From: Verrucomicrobiaceae bacterium
GTDB taxonomy: Bacteria > Verrucomicrobiota > Verrucomicrobiia > Verrucomicrobiales > Verrucomicrobiaceae
Reading direction: 5' to 3'
Assembly: GCA_015075365.1 (NCBI GenBank)
Contig: JABTUN010000002.1
Span: 930,001 to 994,000, forward strand
DNA length: 64,000 nt
This document shows, one piece after another, positions 32,026 through 40,031 of this stretch. Within the stretch, counting starts at the first letter, position 1, and every line of letters begins with the position of its first letter. Position numbers and translations under genes: made by a program. The notes beneath the pieces were generated by a model. That model did no database searches and was not told the DNA's origin. It saw only the letters and a list, made by a program, of their open reading frames with translations.

Positions 32026-33435
32026 CTATTCCGTGTGCCTTTTCGCCTTGGAGCCACCGCCCTTCCAAATGTCATACTTGGGATCGGCGTAGGTGGCGAA
32101 AAAGCGGTCGAGCTGGAGCGCCAGATCCTTTTTCACCTCCTCGGTTCCCGGCTGGCCAAAGAGGTTGAAGCGCTCCTGCGGGTCCGCCTGCATGTCGTAA
32201 AGCTCATACGGGCCGTTAGGATAACGGGAGACATACTTCCAGCGGTCTGCGCGGACCGCGCGGGTCGTTTCCATCTCGTAGAAGACGGTGTTGTCCCAAT
32301 CAGCCAGCTTTTGACCGCGCAGCGCGGCGGAAAAATCGCGACCGGGTGATTTTGGCGCGGACGGCATCTTGTGCGCGAAGCCCAGGTGTCCTAGCACGCT
32401 GGGGAGGAAGTCATAATTACTCACCAGCGCGTCGCAGGTCCGGCCGGCAGGGATTTTCGCCGGATGACGGAAGATCAGCGGGATCTGCATCATCAAATCG
32501 TGCGCGCCAGTGGGGCGGAAGTGGTCGCCCATGCCCCACATGCCATTCTGGCCGCCCATCCAGCCCTGGTCGGCGGCGTACACGACCACGGTGTTCTCAT
32601 CGAGTCCGTTCGCCTTGAGCGCGGCCATGATCTCGCCCACGCCGTCATCCACGCCAGAGGTCTCCGCGGCGCAGCGCTCCATGGCGGTCTGCGTGTTGTG
32701 GAACTGCTTGTTGGCCCATTGCCAGGGATGCATGGCGTCCTTCGGGAAGCTGGTGAAGACCTTGTCCTTGTAGTAGGCTGCGTGCCTGTTTCGCGGCGGG
32801 CTGGTCATCAGCTTGCCCAGGTTGTAGGGCCCGTTGTAGGCCAGGAACAGGAAGAACGGCCGCGTTTTGTTCTGCTGGATGAATTCGATGCCCTTGCGCG
32901 TCCACAGGTCGGTCGTGTAGCCTGCCTCCACACGCATCTGGCCGCCCTCAATGATCTTTTGATCATAAAACTCCTGCGTGCTGCCGTCCGGCTTCGTGAT
33001 CCAGAAGGAAAAGCCCTCGCCCGGGGTCATGTTCGCGCCGAGGTGCCACTTCCCGCTCAGTCCGCAGGTGTAGCCGGCATCGCGCAGGATTTCGCCCAGG
33101 GATGTGAACTCGCTGAGCGTGTTGTAGGCATCCGGTCCCATCATAAACTTTGGATCAAGAAAGGAATGCACCCCGTGCTGCGAGGGAATCAGGCCGGTCA
33201 GAAACGTGGCGCGGGTGGGGGAGCACACCGGGTTGCTGCTCAGCGCTCGTGTGAAACGGATGCCCTCCGCCGCCAGGCGGTCGATGTGCGGTGTACGAAT
33301 GTCCGGATTCCCATAGCAGCCAAGGCTCCACGCGCCCTGGTTGTCAGTGAGGATGAAAACGAGATTCGGCGGCTGGGGGGCGGCGGAGACGAGGACTACC
33401 CCGCCGAGGGCGATGGAGAGAAGTGCGGCGCGCAT
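32026..33435 (-). CDS. Secreted Cys-type sulfatase
   Basis: 469 residues from the ATG at 33435, which begins a signal peptide (MRAALLSIALGGVVLVSAAP). Further upstream the frame is the antisense of the ribulokinase gene. Formylglycine signature CSPTR (~72) within SNPVCSPTRATFLTGL; metal and active-site motifs NLVFILTDNQG at the N-terminus, SGKWHLG (~140) and VVYAADQGWMGGQNGMWG (~290). It hydrolyses sulfate esters, probably of polysaccharides, outside the cytoplasm and needs a formylglycine-generating enzyme or anSME not seen here. C-terminus has NGPYELYDMQADPQERFNL, typical of the S1 family. Confidence 0.92.
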   Translation of the reverse strand: MRAALLSIALGGVVLVSAAPQPPNLVFILTDNQGAWSLGCYGNPDIRTPHIDRLAAEGIRFTRALSSNPVCSPTRATFLTGLIPSQHGVHSFLDPKFMMGPDAYNTLSEFTSLGEILRDAGYTCGLSGKWHLGANMTPGEGFSFWITKPDGSTQEFYDQKIIEGGQMRVEAGYTTDLWTRKGIEFIQQNKTRPFFLFLAYNGPYNLGKLMTSPPRNRHAAYYKDKVFTSFPKDAMHPWQWANKQFHNTQTAMERCAAETSGVDDGVGEIMAALKANGLDENTVVVYAADQGWMGGQNGMWGMGDHFRPTGAHDLMMQIPLIFRHPAKIPAGRTCDALVSNYDFLPSVLGHLGFAHKMPSAPKSPGRDFSAALRGQKLADWDNTVFYEMETTRAVRADRWKYVSRYPNGPYELYDMQADPQERFNLFGQPGTEEVKKDLALQLDRFFATYADPKYDIWKGGGSKAKRHTE

Positions 33436-33597
33436 GCCATCCAAACGTCTGAAACCGACGCTTCTGCCTCCGACCAGGCGGAAGACATGGCCGGAAACAT
33501 CAAACCTGGACACTCCCAGATCACGATCCCGGTCCGGTTTTGGCTCGCCATGCGGGATGAATCGGCTAAAACAGCCCGCATCTCCCTCCCCAACCGC

Positions 33598-35271
33598 ATG
33601 AAACGCTACGCCCTCGGCATCGACTACGGCACGAACTCCTGCCGCTCCCTCCTCATCGACCTCGACAACGGCGCGGAGGCCGGATCGACCGTTTTCAACT
33701 ACCCGAGCGGCGAGATGGGCATCCTGCTCGATCCGAAGGATCCGCACGTCGCCCGGCAGAATCCGCAGGACTACCTCGACGGCCTCGAAAGCGTCGTGAA
33801 AGGCGCGTTGGAGCAGGCGAAGACCAAGATCGCGGGCTTTGATGCCGCGCAGGTCGTCGGCATCGGCATCGACACCACGGGCAGCACGCCCATTCCTGTG
33901 AATCAAGACGGCACACCGCTCGGTTTGCTGCCGGAGTTCAAAAACAACCTCAACGCGATGGTGTGGCTGTGGAAGGATCACACCGGCCATGCCGAAGCCG
34001 CGGAGATCACCAAGCTGGGCAACGAAATCCGCCCGCAGATCATGGCGAAGTGCGGCGGCATTTACTCCAGCGAGTGGTTTTGGAGCAAAATCCTGCGTTT
34101 GCGGCGCGTGGACGAAAAAGTCTTCCAGGCCGCTTTCAGCTTCGTGGAGCATTGCGACTGGATTCCGGCTGTTTTGACCGGAAACACGAATCCGCTCACC
34201 TTGAAGCGCAGCGTGTGCGCCGCGGGCCACAAGGCCATGTTCAGCACCGAGTGGGGCGGTTTGCCCGACAAAGAGTTTTTGGCCAAGCTCGACACGAAAC
34301 TCGCCGATCTGCGTGATCGCCTCTATTCCGAAGCGCACACGACCGACACGAAGGCGGGCGGTCTCTGCACCGAGTGGGCCAAGCGTCTCGGATTGAAGGA
34401 AGGCACCGCCGTGTGCGTCGGCGCGTTCGATGCACACACCGGCGCGGTCGGTGCGGGCATCAAAGAGGGCACGCTGGTCAAGATTCTCGGCACCAGCACC
34501 TGCGATCTGATGATTTCACCCACGAGCAAACCGCTCGCGGATATCCCCGGTGTGTGCGGCATCGTGAATGGCAGCGTGTTGCCCGGCTACTATGGCATCG
34601 AGGCCGGTCAGAGCGCCGTGGGCGATCTTTTCCTGTGGCTGGTGAACCACCTCGTGCCCGAAAGCTACGGCAAGACCACTGGCGAGAAGTTCGTGAACAT
34701 GGAAAAGGCCATGGAAGGCCAGAAACCCGGTGCCACGGGCCTGCTCGCGCTCGATTGGAACAACGGCAACCGCACCATCCTCGTCGATGTGCGTCTCACC
34801 GGCCTGCTGCTCGGCCAGACGCTGCACACCGAGGCGCACGAGATCTACCGCGCTTACATCGAGGCGACTGCATTTGGTGCTCTGACCATCATCAAACGCG
34901 TCGAGGAATACGGCGTGAAGATCGAGGAGGTCATCAACACCGGCGGTCTCTCCATCAAGAATGCCACGCTCATGCAGATCTACGCCGACATCATCGGCAA
35001 GCCGATGAAAGTCAGCCAGAGCGAACAAACCTGCGCCCTCGGCGCCGCCATCTTCGGTGCCGCCGCGGCTGGTGCAGGCACCTGGCAGGAACTGCAAGCC
35101 AAGGTAACCGCCATCCGCGAGAAGGTGTATCACCCGATTCCTGAGAACGTGGCCGTTTATCGCGAGCTGTATGCGCTCTACCGCACCTTGCATGATGCCT
35201 TCGGCACGGCGGAGTGGAATGGGAAATTGAACCACGTCATGAAGGAACTGCTGGCGATTCGAGCGCGGTAG
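33598..35271 (+). CDS. araB: Ribulokinase
   Basis: 557 residues from the ATG at 33598, where the FGGY-kinase fold begins (MKRYALGIDYGTNSCRSLLIDL). Other AraB features: VVGIGIDTTGSTPIPVNQDGTPL, MVWLWKDHT, VEHCDWIPAVLTG, KRSVCAAGHKAMF, CVGAFDAHTGAVGAGI, ILGTSTCDLMI and VINTGGLSIKNATLMQIYADIIGKPM near the C-terminus. It phosphorylates L-ribulose with ATP in L-arabinose catabolism. No araA or araD adjoins; the isomerase and epimerase must lie elsewhere. Confidence 0.93.
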   Translation: MKRYALGIDYGTNSCRSLLIDLDNGAEAGSTVFNYPSGEMGILLDPKDPHVARQNPQDYLDGLESVVKGALEQAKTKIAGFDAAQVVGIGIDTTGSTPIPVNQDGTPLGLLPEFKNNLNAMVWLWKDHTGHAEAAEITKLGNEIRPQIMAKCGGIYSSEWFWSKILRLRRVDEKVFQAAFSFVEHCDWIPAVLTGNTNPLTLKRSVCAAGHKAMFSTEWGGLPDKEFLAKLDTKLADLRDRLYSEAHTTDTKAGGLCTEWAKRLGLKEGTAVCVGAFDAHTGAVGAGIKEGTLVKILGTSTCDLMISPTSKPLADIPGVCGIVNGSVLPGYYGIEAGQSAVGDLFLWLVNHLVPESYGKTTGEKFVNMEKAMEGQKPGATGLLALDWNNGNRTILVDVRLTGLLLGQTLHTEAHEIYRAYIEATAFGALTIIKRVEEYGVKIEEVINTGGLSIKNATLMQIYADIIGKPMKVSQSEQTCALGAAIFGAAAAGAGTWQELQAKVTAIREKVYHPIPENVAVYRELYALYRTLHDAFGTAEWNGKLNHVMKELLAIRAR

Positions 35272-35290
35272 TCCGCTCGCAGACAATGGA

Positions 35291-36430
35291 TCACAAGGCC
35301 ATCCGCAGCAGCGCCGGCGCGGACCAGAGGGCTGTCGCATACAGCACGACGGCGATTCCCGTGGCAAAGGCTGCAATGAGGAGGATTTCGAGCAGTTTGA
35401 CCGTGGCGAGCGACACTCGGGAGACGCCGATGTCCTCCAACGTGCCGAACTCACGGCGGCGAAGACGGAATGACAGCGCGAAGACGAGCGTGGAGACGAA
35501 AAGGGCCGCGGCGGCAGTGATGAGCAGCATGGTGGTGGCAAACCCCTCCAGCCGCACGAGCTGCGTGAGGAGCGACTCCATGTCATCACGCGGGCGGATG
35601 AGCTGGGCGGTCTTTGATCGTGCAAACTGTCCCGCCAGCAGCGCTTCGGTCTTCGCATCCGGCGGGATCAGGATGGCGGCGCTGACGGGATAATCGCCGA
35701 CATCGCCGTGGAAGTGGAACGTGTTCAAGTTCTTGTCCGTGACCTCCTGAAACAGCCTTACCGCCGCGTTCGCCACGGTGTTGTTCCCGTTGTTCTGAAG
35801 AACCTCGTCCCCTTTCACATCGTCGTGACCGTGCGCGCGGCCTTCGATGAGCCAGGCGGTCTTCAAATCGCAGAAGACAGCGTCATCATCGGGCGTGCCG
35901 CTGGCGGCCAGAACGCCCGTGACACGCATTTTCAGGGGGTAAGCACCCGCGATGTCGAAGGTCTGCTCCGGTGTGGAAAAAATCGCGTCGCCCGGCCTCA
36001 CCCCGCGTTCATGGGCCAAACGCGCGCCCAGCACACAATCGCCGAGACGCGAGATCTGCCTCCCGGAGGCCAGCCGGAGGCCGCGGAAGGAGAAATACTC
36101 CAGCGCCGTGCCCACCACGGGTGCGCCCTGGGCGTGGAAACGCACATGCAGCGGGATGCCGCCCTCCGGCATCTCCTTGAGCGGCAGCGAGGAGAGGTTC
36201 TCCTTTTTGAAATAGAGCGCCGTCATCATCAGATCGAGCGCGCTGCCCTTCGCGCCAACAATCTGCGGCGTGGAGGCCGCGCGAGCGCGCAGCTCCGCCT
36301 GCGCATGCCGCACCAGCACGCGCAGCGCCAGGGGCAGCGCCAGCACCAGCCCCAGCGCGGCGGCCAGCAGCACGCTCTGCACGCGGTGGCGCAGCACATA
36401 ACGCAGCGCGAGGGAAAGAGCGGCGTTCAC
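35291..36430 (-). CDS. ABC transporter permease, FtsX/MacB/LolE type
   Basis: 379 residues with four membrane helices in the FtsX layout: one near the N-terminus (VQSVLLAAALGLVLALPLALRVL), a large periplasmic domain (~45-280), then three C-terminal helices from ~290 (TTMLLITAAAALFVSTLVFALSF, VKLLEILLIAAFATGIAVVLY). The charged RLRRREFGTLEDIGVSR cytosolic loop is typical of this permease class. Such systems extract lipoproteins or transmit mechanical signals rather than moving solutes across the membrane. Overlaps the ATPase gene by 4 bp. Confidence 0.82.
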   Translation of the reverse strand: MNAALSLALRYVLRHRVQSVLLAAALGLVLALPLALRVLVRHAQAELRARAASTPQIVGAKGSALDLMMTALYFKKENLSSLPLKEMPEGGIPLHVRFHAQGAPVVGTALEYFSFRGLRLASGRQISRLGDCVLGARLAHERGVRPGDAIFSTPEQTFDIAGAYPLKMRVTGVLAASGTPDDDAVFCDLKTAWLIEGRAHGHDDVKGDEVLQNNGNNTVANAAVRLFQEVTDKNLNTFHFHGDVGDYPVSAAILIPPDAKTEALLAGQFARSKTAQLIRPRDDMESLLTQLVRLEGFATTMLLITAAAALFVSTLVFALSFRLRRREFGTLEDIGVSRVSLATVKLLEILLIAAFATGIAVVLYATALWSAPALLRMAL

Positions 36431-37083
36431 GCGGCAAACTCCTCCATGCGGCGGGTTTGATCAAAGCGCGGCAGCAGCGCATGGTCATGCGTGACGACGA
36501 TCAGGACGCTCTGGCGGCGACGCGCGTCGTCAATGAGCAAATCCGTGACGATCCGGCCGCGCGCGGGGTCTAGCGAGGCGGTGGGCTCGTCCGCAAAGAG
36601 GAAGCGCGGCTCATGCGCCATGGCCCTGGCAATGGCGACACGCTGGCGCTCCCCCTGGGAGAGCTGCGAGACGGTTTTCGCGCGGTAGCGTTCCATCTGG
36701 AGGCGCTCCAGCAGCGCGGGGAGGTTCCGGCGCGCGGAGGAAAGGGTGTCCCGGCTGAACTGATGCGGCAGCAGGATGTTTTCCTCGACGGTGAGGTAGT
36801 CGAGCAGCGCGAAGTCCTGAAACACAAGGCCGATATGACGCAGACGGAAGGCACGCAGGCTCTCACGGTTCAAGCCGGAGAGGTTTTGCTCCCCCAGGCA
36901 GACCCGGCCTGCCTGCGGAGGCAGCAGCCCGGTCATCAGGCGCAACAGGGTGGTCTTTCCGCCGCCGCTGGCCCCCGCGAGGGCCAGCGTGGTGCCGGAC
37001 TCGACGGCGAGTGAGGGCACGCACAGCCGAAAACCCTCTCCGCGGTAGGAGAAAGCGAGGTCGGTGACAGAGAGCGCGGGCAT
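36427..37083 (-). CDS. ABC transporter ATP-binding protein, LolD/MacB type
   Basis: 218 residues: Walker A GASGGGKTT (~38), Q-loop VFQDFALLDYLTVEENILLP, signature LSQGERQRVAIARA (~143), Walker B FLFADEPTASLD (~163), H-loop VVTHDHALL. Pairs with the FtsX-type permease whose start overlaps its stop (ATGA), so the two subunits are made together. No adaptor or lipoprotein chaperone gene nearby identifies the substrate. Confidence 0.88.
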   Translation of the reverse strand: MPALSVTDLAFSYRGEGFRLCVPSLAVESGTTLALAGASGGGKTTLLRLMTGLLPPQAGRVCLGEQNLSGLNRESLRAFRLRHIGLVFQDFALLDYLTVEENILLPHQFSRDTLSSARRNLPALLERLQMERYRAKTVSQLSQGERQRVAIARAMAHEPRFLFADEPTASLDPARGRIVTDLLIDDARRRQSVLIVVTHDHALLPRFDQTRRMEEFAA

Positions 37084-37114
37084 CAGACCAGACTGGTCAG
37101 GCTACACCGGCAGG

Positions 37115-38515
37115 TCAAACAAACTTCGTCACACCGGGACGCGGGATCGGCCCCGGATCGAATTTGTCGCCAAACTGGAGGTTGTCGGGGGCCAGGTCCT
37201 GCTTGGAGTCGAGCATGGCGGGCACGCGCGAGACCGAGGCGGCGGCCTTGACCTTGTCGTTTTTCTCCTTGCCGGCAGTCTTGGGCCTGCGCTCCTCGGG
37301 GGCGGCAGGAGGCTGCGTCTCAGCAGCCCAAAGGATCTTCTGGCCGGTGTAGGCGGCCTCGCGGCCCATGATGGCGATGAGCGTGCTGCTCATCATACGG
37401 TCGCCATCATTGATGACCTCGCCTTTGCGGATCGCGTTGAAGAGCGCCTCGTGCTCGAGGTCGTACATGTTCTTTTCCTCGCCGCGGTAACGCCAGCGCT
37501 GCTCTCCGTCGATAAAGGGAGCGGCACCACGGCCGATGACGAGACGGCCTTTCGTGCCGCTGACCACGTCGATGACCTCGTTGTGGCAACCGGTGATCTG
37601 GCGGTTGGTGATGTGGCAGATGATGCCGCCATCCCACTCAAAGGCGGCGTGGAAGTGGTCGAAAATGTTGCCGCCCTCGTTCGGGACCTGGCGCCCGCCG
37701 GTGGCGATGACCGAGACCGGCGGGCGATCCTTCATGGCCCAGCAGATTTTATCGAGGCTGTGCACGGCCTGCTCGACGAGCGAATCACCGCTGAGCCAGG
37801 AGAAGTTGTACCAGTTGCGCACCTGCCACTCGACATCCCCCATGCCGGCAGGGCGGCCGCTGGCTGGCGGCATCGGCTTCACCGGACCGGCATAGTAGGT
37901 GGCGAGGATGCTCGTGATGTCACCGATCTGGCCGTCGTGCAGGCGCTTGTAGGCCTCGATGCGGCTGGTGGCATAGCGCCAGCAGAAGCCCGCCACGAGA
38001 TTGAGTTTCTTCTGCTTTGCCTTTTCGACGGCAGCCTGTGCCACTCGGTATCCGGCGGCGTCCACGGCCATCGGCTTTTCGGCAAAGATGTGTTTTCCAG
38101 CCTCCACGGCCGCCGTGAGGTGCTGCGGGCGGAATCCCGGCGGACTGGCGAGCAGCACGACATCCACACCGCTGTCGATGAGCTTTTGATAGGCATCCAG
38201 GCCGGTGAATTTCTTGTCCGGCTTCACATCGACACGATCCGGGAACTGCGTGGAGAGGTTCTTGATGCTGTTTTCGATCTGCGTGTCGAAAGCGTCCGCC
38301 ATGGCCACCAGTTTGGCATTGTAATCCGCCCTGAGAGCCTGCGCCGCCGCGCCCGTGCCACGACCGCCGCAGCCGATCAACCCGATGCGCAGCGTTTCGT
38401 TGGAATCGGCCTTCTGCTGGGCACGGAGCGTGCCTGCGGCGGTGAGGATGGCGATGCCGCTGCTGCTTTGGATGAACTGGCGACGGGAAGGAGGCGTAAG
38501 GATGGCTTGGGACAT
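37115..38515 (-). CDS. Gfo/Idh/MocA-family oxidoreductase, Tat-exported
   Basis: 466 residues. N-terminus PPSRRQFIQSSSGIAILTAAGTLRA is a twin-arginine signal. NAD(P)-binding Rossmann domain starts IGLIGCGGRGTGAAAQAL (~45) and has the family EKP motif in IFAEKPMAVD (~144). The C-terminal domain shows FSWLSGDSLVEQAVHSLDKICWAMKD and GGIICHITNRQITGC. These enzymes oxidise sugars or sugar acids. Tat export suggests a cofactor-loaded periplasmic form, widespread in Planctomycetes and Verrucomicrobia. Substrate unknown. Confidence 0.9.
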   Translation of the reverse strand: MSQAILTPPSRRQFIQSSSGIAILTAAGTLRAQQKADSNETLRIGLIGCGGRGTGAAAQALRADYNAKLVAMADAFDTQIENSIKNLSTQFPDRVDVKPDKKFTGLDAYQKLIDSGVDVVLLASPPGFRPQHLTAAVEAGKHIFAEKPMAVDAAGYRVAQAAVEKAKQKKLNLVAGFCWRYATSRIEAYKRLHDGQIGDITSILATYYAGPVKPMPPASGRPAGMGDVEWQVRNWYNFSWLSGDSLVEQAVHSLDKICWAMKDRPPVSVIATGGRQVPNEGGNIFDHFHAAFEWDGGIICHITNRQITGCHNEVIDVVSGTKGRLVIGRGAAPFIDGEQRWRYRGEEKNMYDLEHEALFNAIRKGEVINDGDRMMSSTLIAIMGREAAYTGQKILWAAETQPPAAPEERRPKTAGKEKNDKVKAAASVSRVPAMLDSKQDLAPDNLQFGDKFDPGPIPRPGVTKFV

Positions 38516-38562
38516 GGTCGGAGAAACGGGACAAGCATTTCGCCCGCGCTCTCACTGTCCTT

Positions 38563-39006
38563 TCAGCGCAGGATGAGATTCGTCATGTTTGGCGTGCCAT
38601 CCGGGCCCAGCGGCACCGTGTCGTCCCGCGCGTCCTCGGCAGGGTTCAGCAGGGCGTCCACCAGCAGTTGCGTGTCCTCCAGAAAGGTACGCGCGGCCTT
38701 TCGCAGGAAATCCACCTCCGCCGCCATCGTGTGCAGGACGAGCAGGGTGCTCTCCCCGTGAAACAGAGCCAGGGCGAAAACGCCCTCATAACCAAACCAG
38801 AAAGCGCGCACTTCACGCTCCCCGCCGGCATAATGGCCGCGCGCGTCCAGCAGGGCCTGCAGGGCGCGCTCCGCCCGGAAATCCTCATAGGGCAGCAGGT
38901 TCAACAGGATCTGCCTGCGCCAGCCCAGCAGAATGCCGTTGACGGCACCGGCGTGTTTGAGGCGCTCCAGGGCGGAACGGAGGGACGGGGTGATGGTGGC
39001 GGCCAT
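38563..39006 (-). CDS. Small protein, possibly Roadblock/LC7-like
   Basis: 147 residues, no signal or membrane segment. The alternating pattern SALERLKHAGAVNGILLGWRRQILL, EVRAFWFGYEGVFALALFHGESTLLVLHT and VDFLRKAARTFLEDTQLLVDALL (helix, strands, helix, strands, helix) is compatible with a Roadblock/longin-type fold, but no motif proves it. Lies 9 bp downstream of another small protein gene, so the two probably form an operon and perhaps a complex. Confidence 0.5.
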   Translation of the reverse strand: MAATITPSLRSALERLKHAGAVNGILLGWRRQILLNLLPYEDFRAERALQALLDARGHYAGGEREVRAFWFGYEGVFALALFHGESTLLVLHTMAAEVDFLRKAARTFLEDTQLLVDALLNPAEDARDDTVPLGPDGTPNMTNLILR

Positions 39007-39015
39007 AAGGTTGGA

Positions 39016-39327
39016 TCAGGCTTCCTGGGTGCTGACACGGTTAAGGAGTTCAAACAAGGGGATGGCCTCGCCCACGAGCGCTCCGCCGCCGGGGTCCACA
39101 GAACTGGTGCCCGCGTCGAAATAGGCGAAATTCAGCGTGAATTCGTCCTCCTGGAGCGTGCCGGTCCAGGGATCGCCCAAGTCGAGCGCCTGGCCGATCT
39201 TGCTGCCAAAATGGCGGAGGCCCTGGAAATCGGCGGCATAATGATCCACCGCATCCTGTCCGGCGGCGCTGACGATCATGCCGTCACGCAGGGTGAAAAG
39301 TTGCAGGGGCAGAGGGGCGTCGTCCAT
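39016..39327 (-). CDS. Small hypothetical protein upstream of the Roadblock-like gene
   Basis: 103 residues from the ATG at 39327. Starts MDDAPLPLQLFTLRDGMIVSAAGQD, has a helix FQGLRHFGSKIGQALDLG, then strands TGTLQEDEFTLNFAYFDAG and a C-terminal helix EAIPLFELLNRVSTQEA. The beginning resembles the first strands of Roadblock domains ('G-hiv-a-G'). An in-frame ATG at 39465 would add 46 residues of unconvincing sequence. Cytoplasmic. Operon with the gene that follows. Confidence 0.45.
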   Translation of the reverse strand: MDDAPLPLQLFTLRDGMIVSAAGQDAVDHYAADFQGLRHFGSKIGQALDLGDPWTGTLQEDEFTLNFAYFDAGTSSVDPGGGALVGEAIPLFELLNRVSTQEA

Positions 39328-40031
39328 GGTCGAAAAGGTCGGCAGGGTTGGTTGCGCCCGTTGTCGTCTCAAAAACGGGCGTGGCTGGCAACAAAAAAGT
39401 GCGTTCGGCCCCGAATCCAGCCCCAACGCCTCCGGACCAGATTGCTCACAGCACTTTCCCTTCATACCGACGATTTTCCCCTCAAGTTTTTCGCGCTCTC
39501 CGACGAGTTCTTGACAAGTTGTTCACATCCCTGGCACCTTGCTCCCGATCCCAGGGATTCGACTGAGCGCCCTCTCGTCCAAACCTGCCCCTGTGTTTCG
39601 GAATCGAAACAAAGGCACCGTGGAACGCTTGTGAATTCGACGTGGAACAGCTCTGTCACACTGTGCCAGGCGTCGCTTCACCCGATCAGCTAGCAGGCTC
39701 CTCGCTTGATGGACAGCCCTCAGGAGAGCTCAAGTCACACGATTGACTTAATTGCTATAAACAAAGCGTTTTCAGACACTTTTCATGCCATTAACGTCCT
39801 TTTTTAAGCGTGATTTGAAGGCCCGCTTGGAGAGGCGGCAGGCCTCAAATCAGACCGCCGGGCACCACTTTGACCGGTTTGGAAACATAACGCCATGCTC
39901 TCCCGGCCTGACCCGCATGTGTCCGCCAGAACTGATTCGCAGTTTTGCCGCCCCCGCTTGGGTTGAGGACGGTTTCAAGCGCTTTTTCCGTCGGATTTCC
40001 CTCCTTGTTCACAGATGGCGTTCACGAGGCA
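39328..40031. other. 704-bp gap without a recognised gene
   Basis: Between the start of the small-protein gene and the end of the spermidine-synthase-like gene. The 39720-39800 part is AT-richer (TTGACTTAATTGCTATAAAC), but its -35/-10-like words are too close together to be a promoter. A short plus-strand frame at 39785-40048 has no signal, family or start context. TTGTTCACA occurs twice (near 39521 and 40004). Nothing firm. Confidence 0.5.

Noticed and set aside
37064..38761. 565-residue plus-strand frame over the oxidoreductase gene
   Set aside because: Antisense shadow: composition is dominated by Asp/Val/Gly from the reverse of a well-conserved Gfo/Idh/MocA gene, with no family signal.
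39742..39765. TTGACT...TATAAA as a promoter
   Set aside because: The two words are only about 7 bp apart, far from the 16-18 bp needed.
39505..40015. TTGTTCACA pairs as DnaA boxes and a replication origin
   Set aside because: Two mismatching 9-mers about 480 bp apart, with no dnaA/dnaN/gidA-type genes, do not make an origin.
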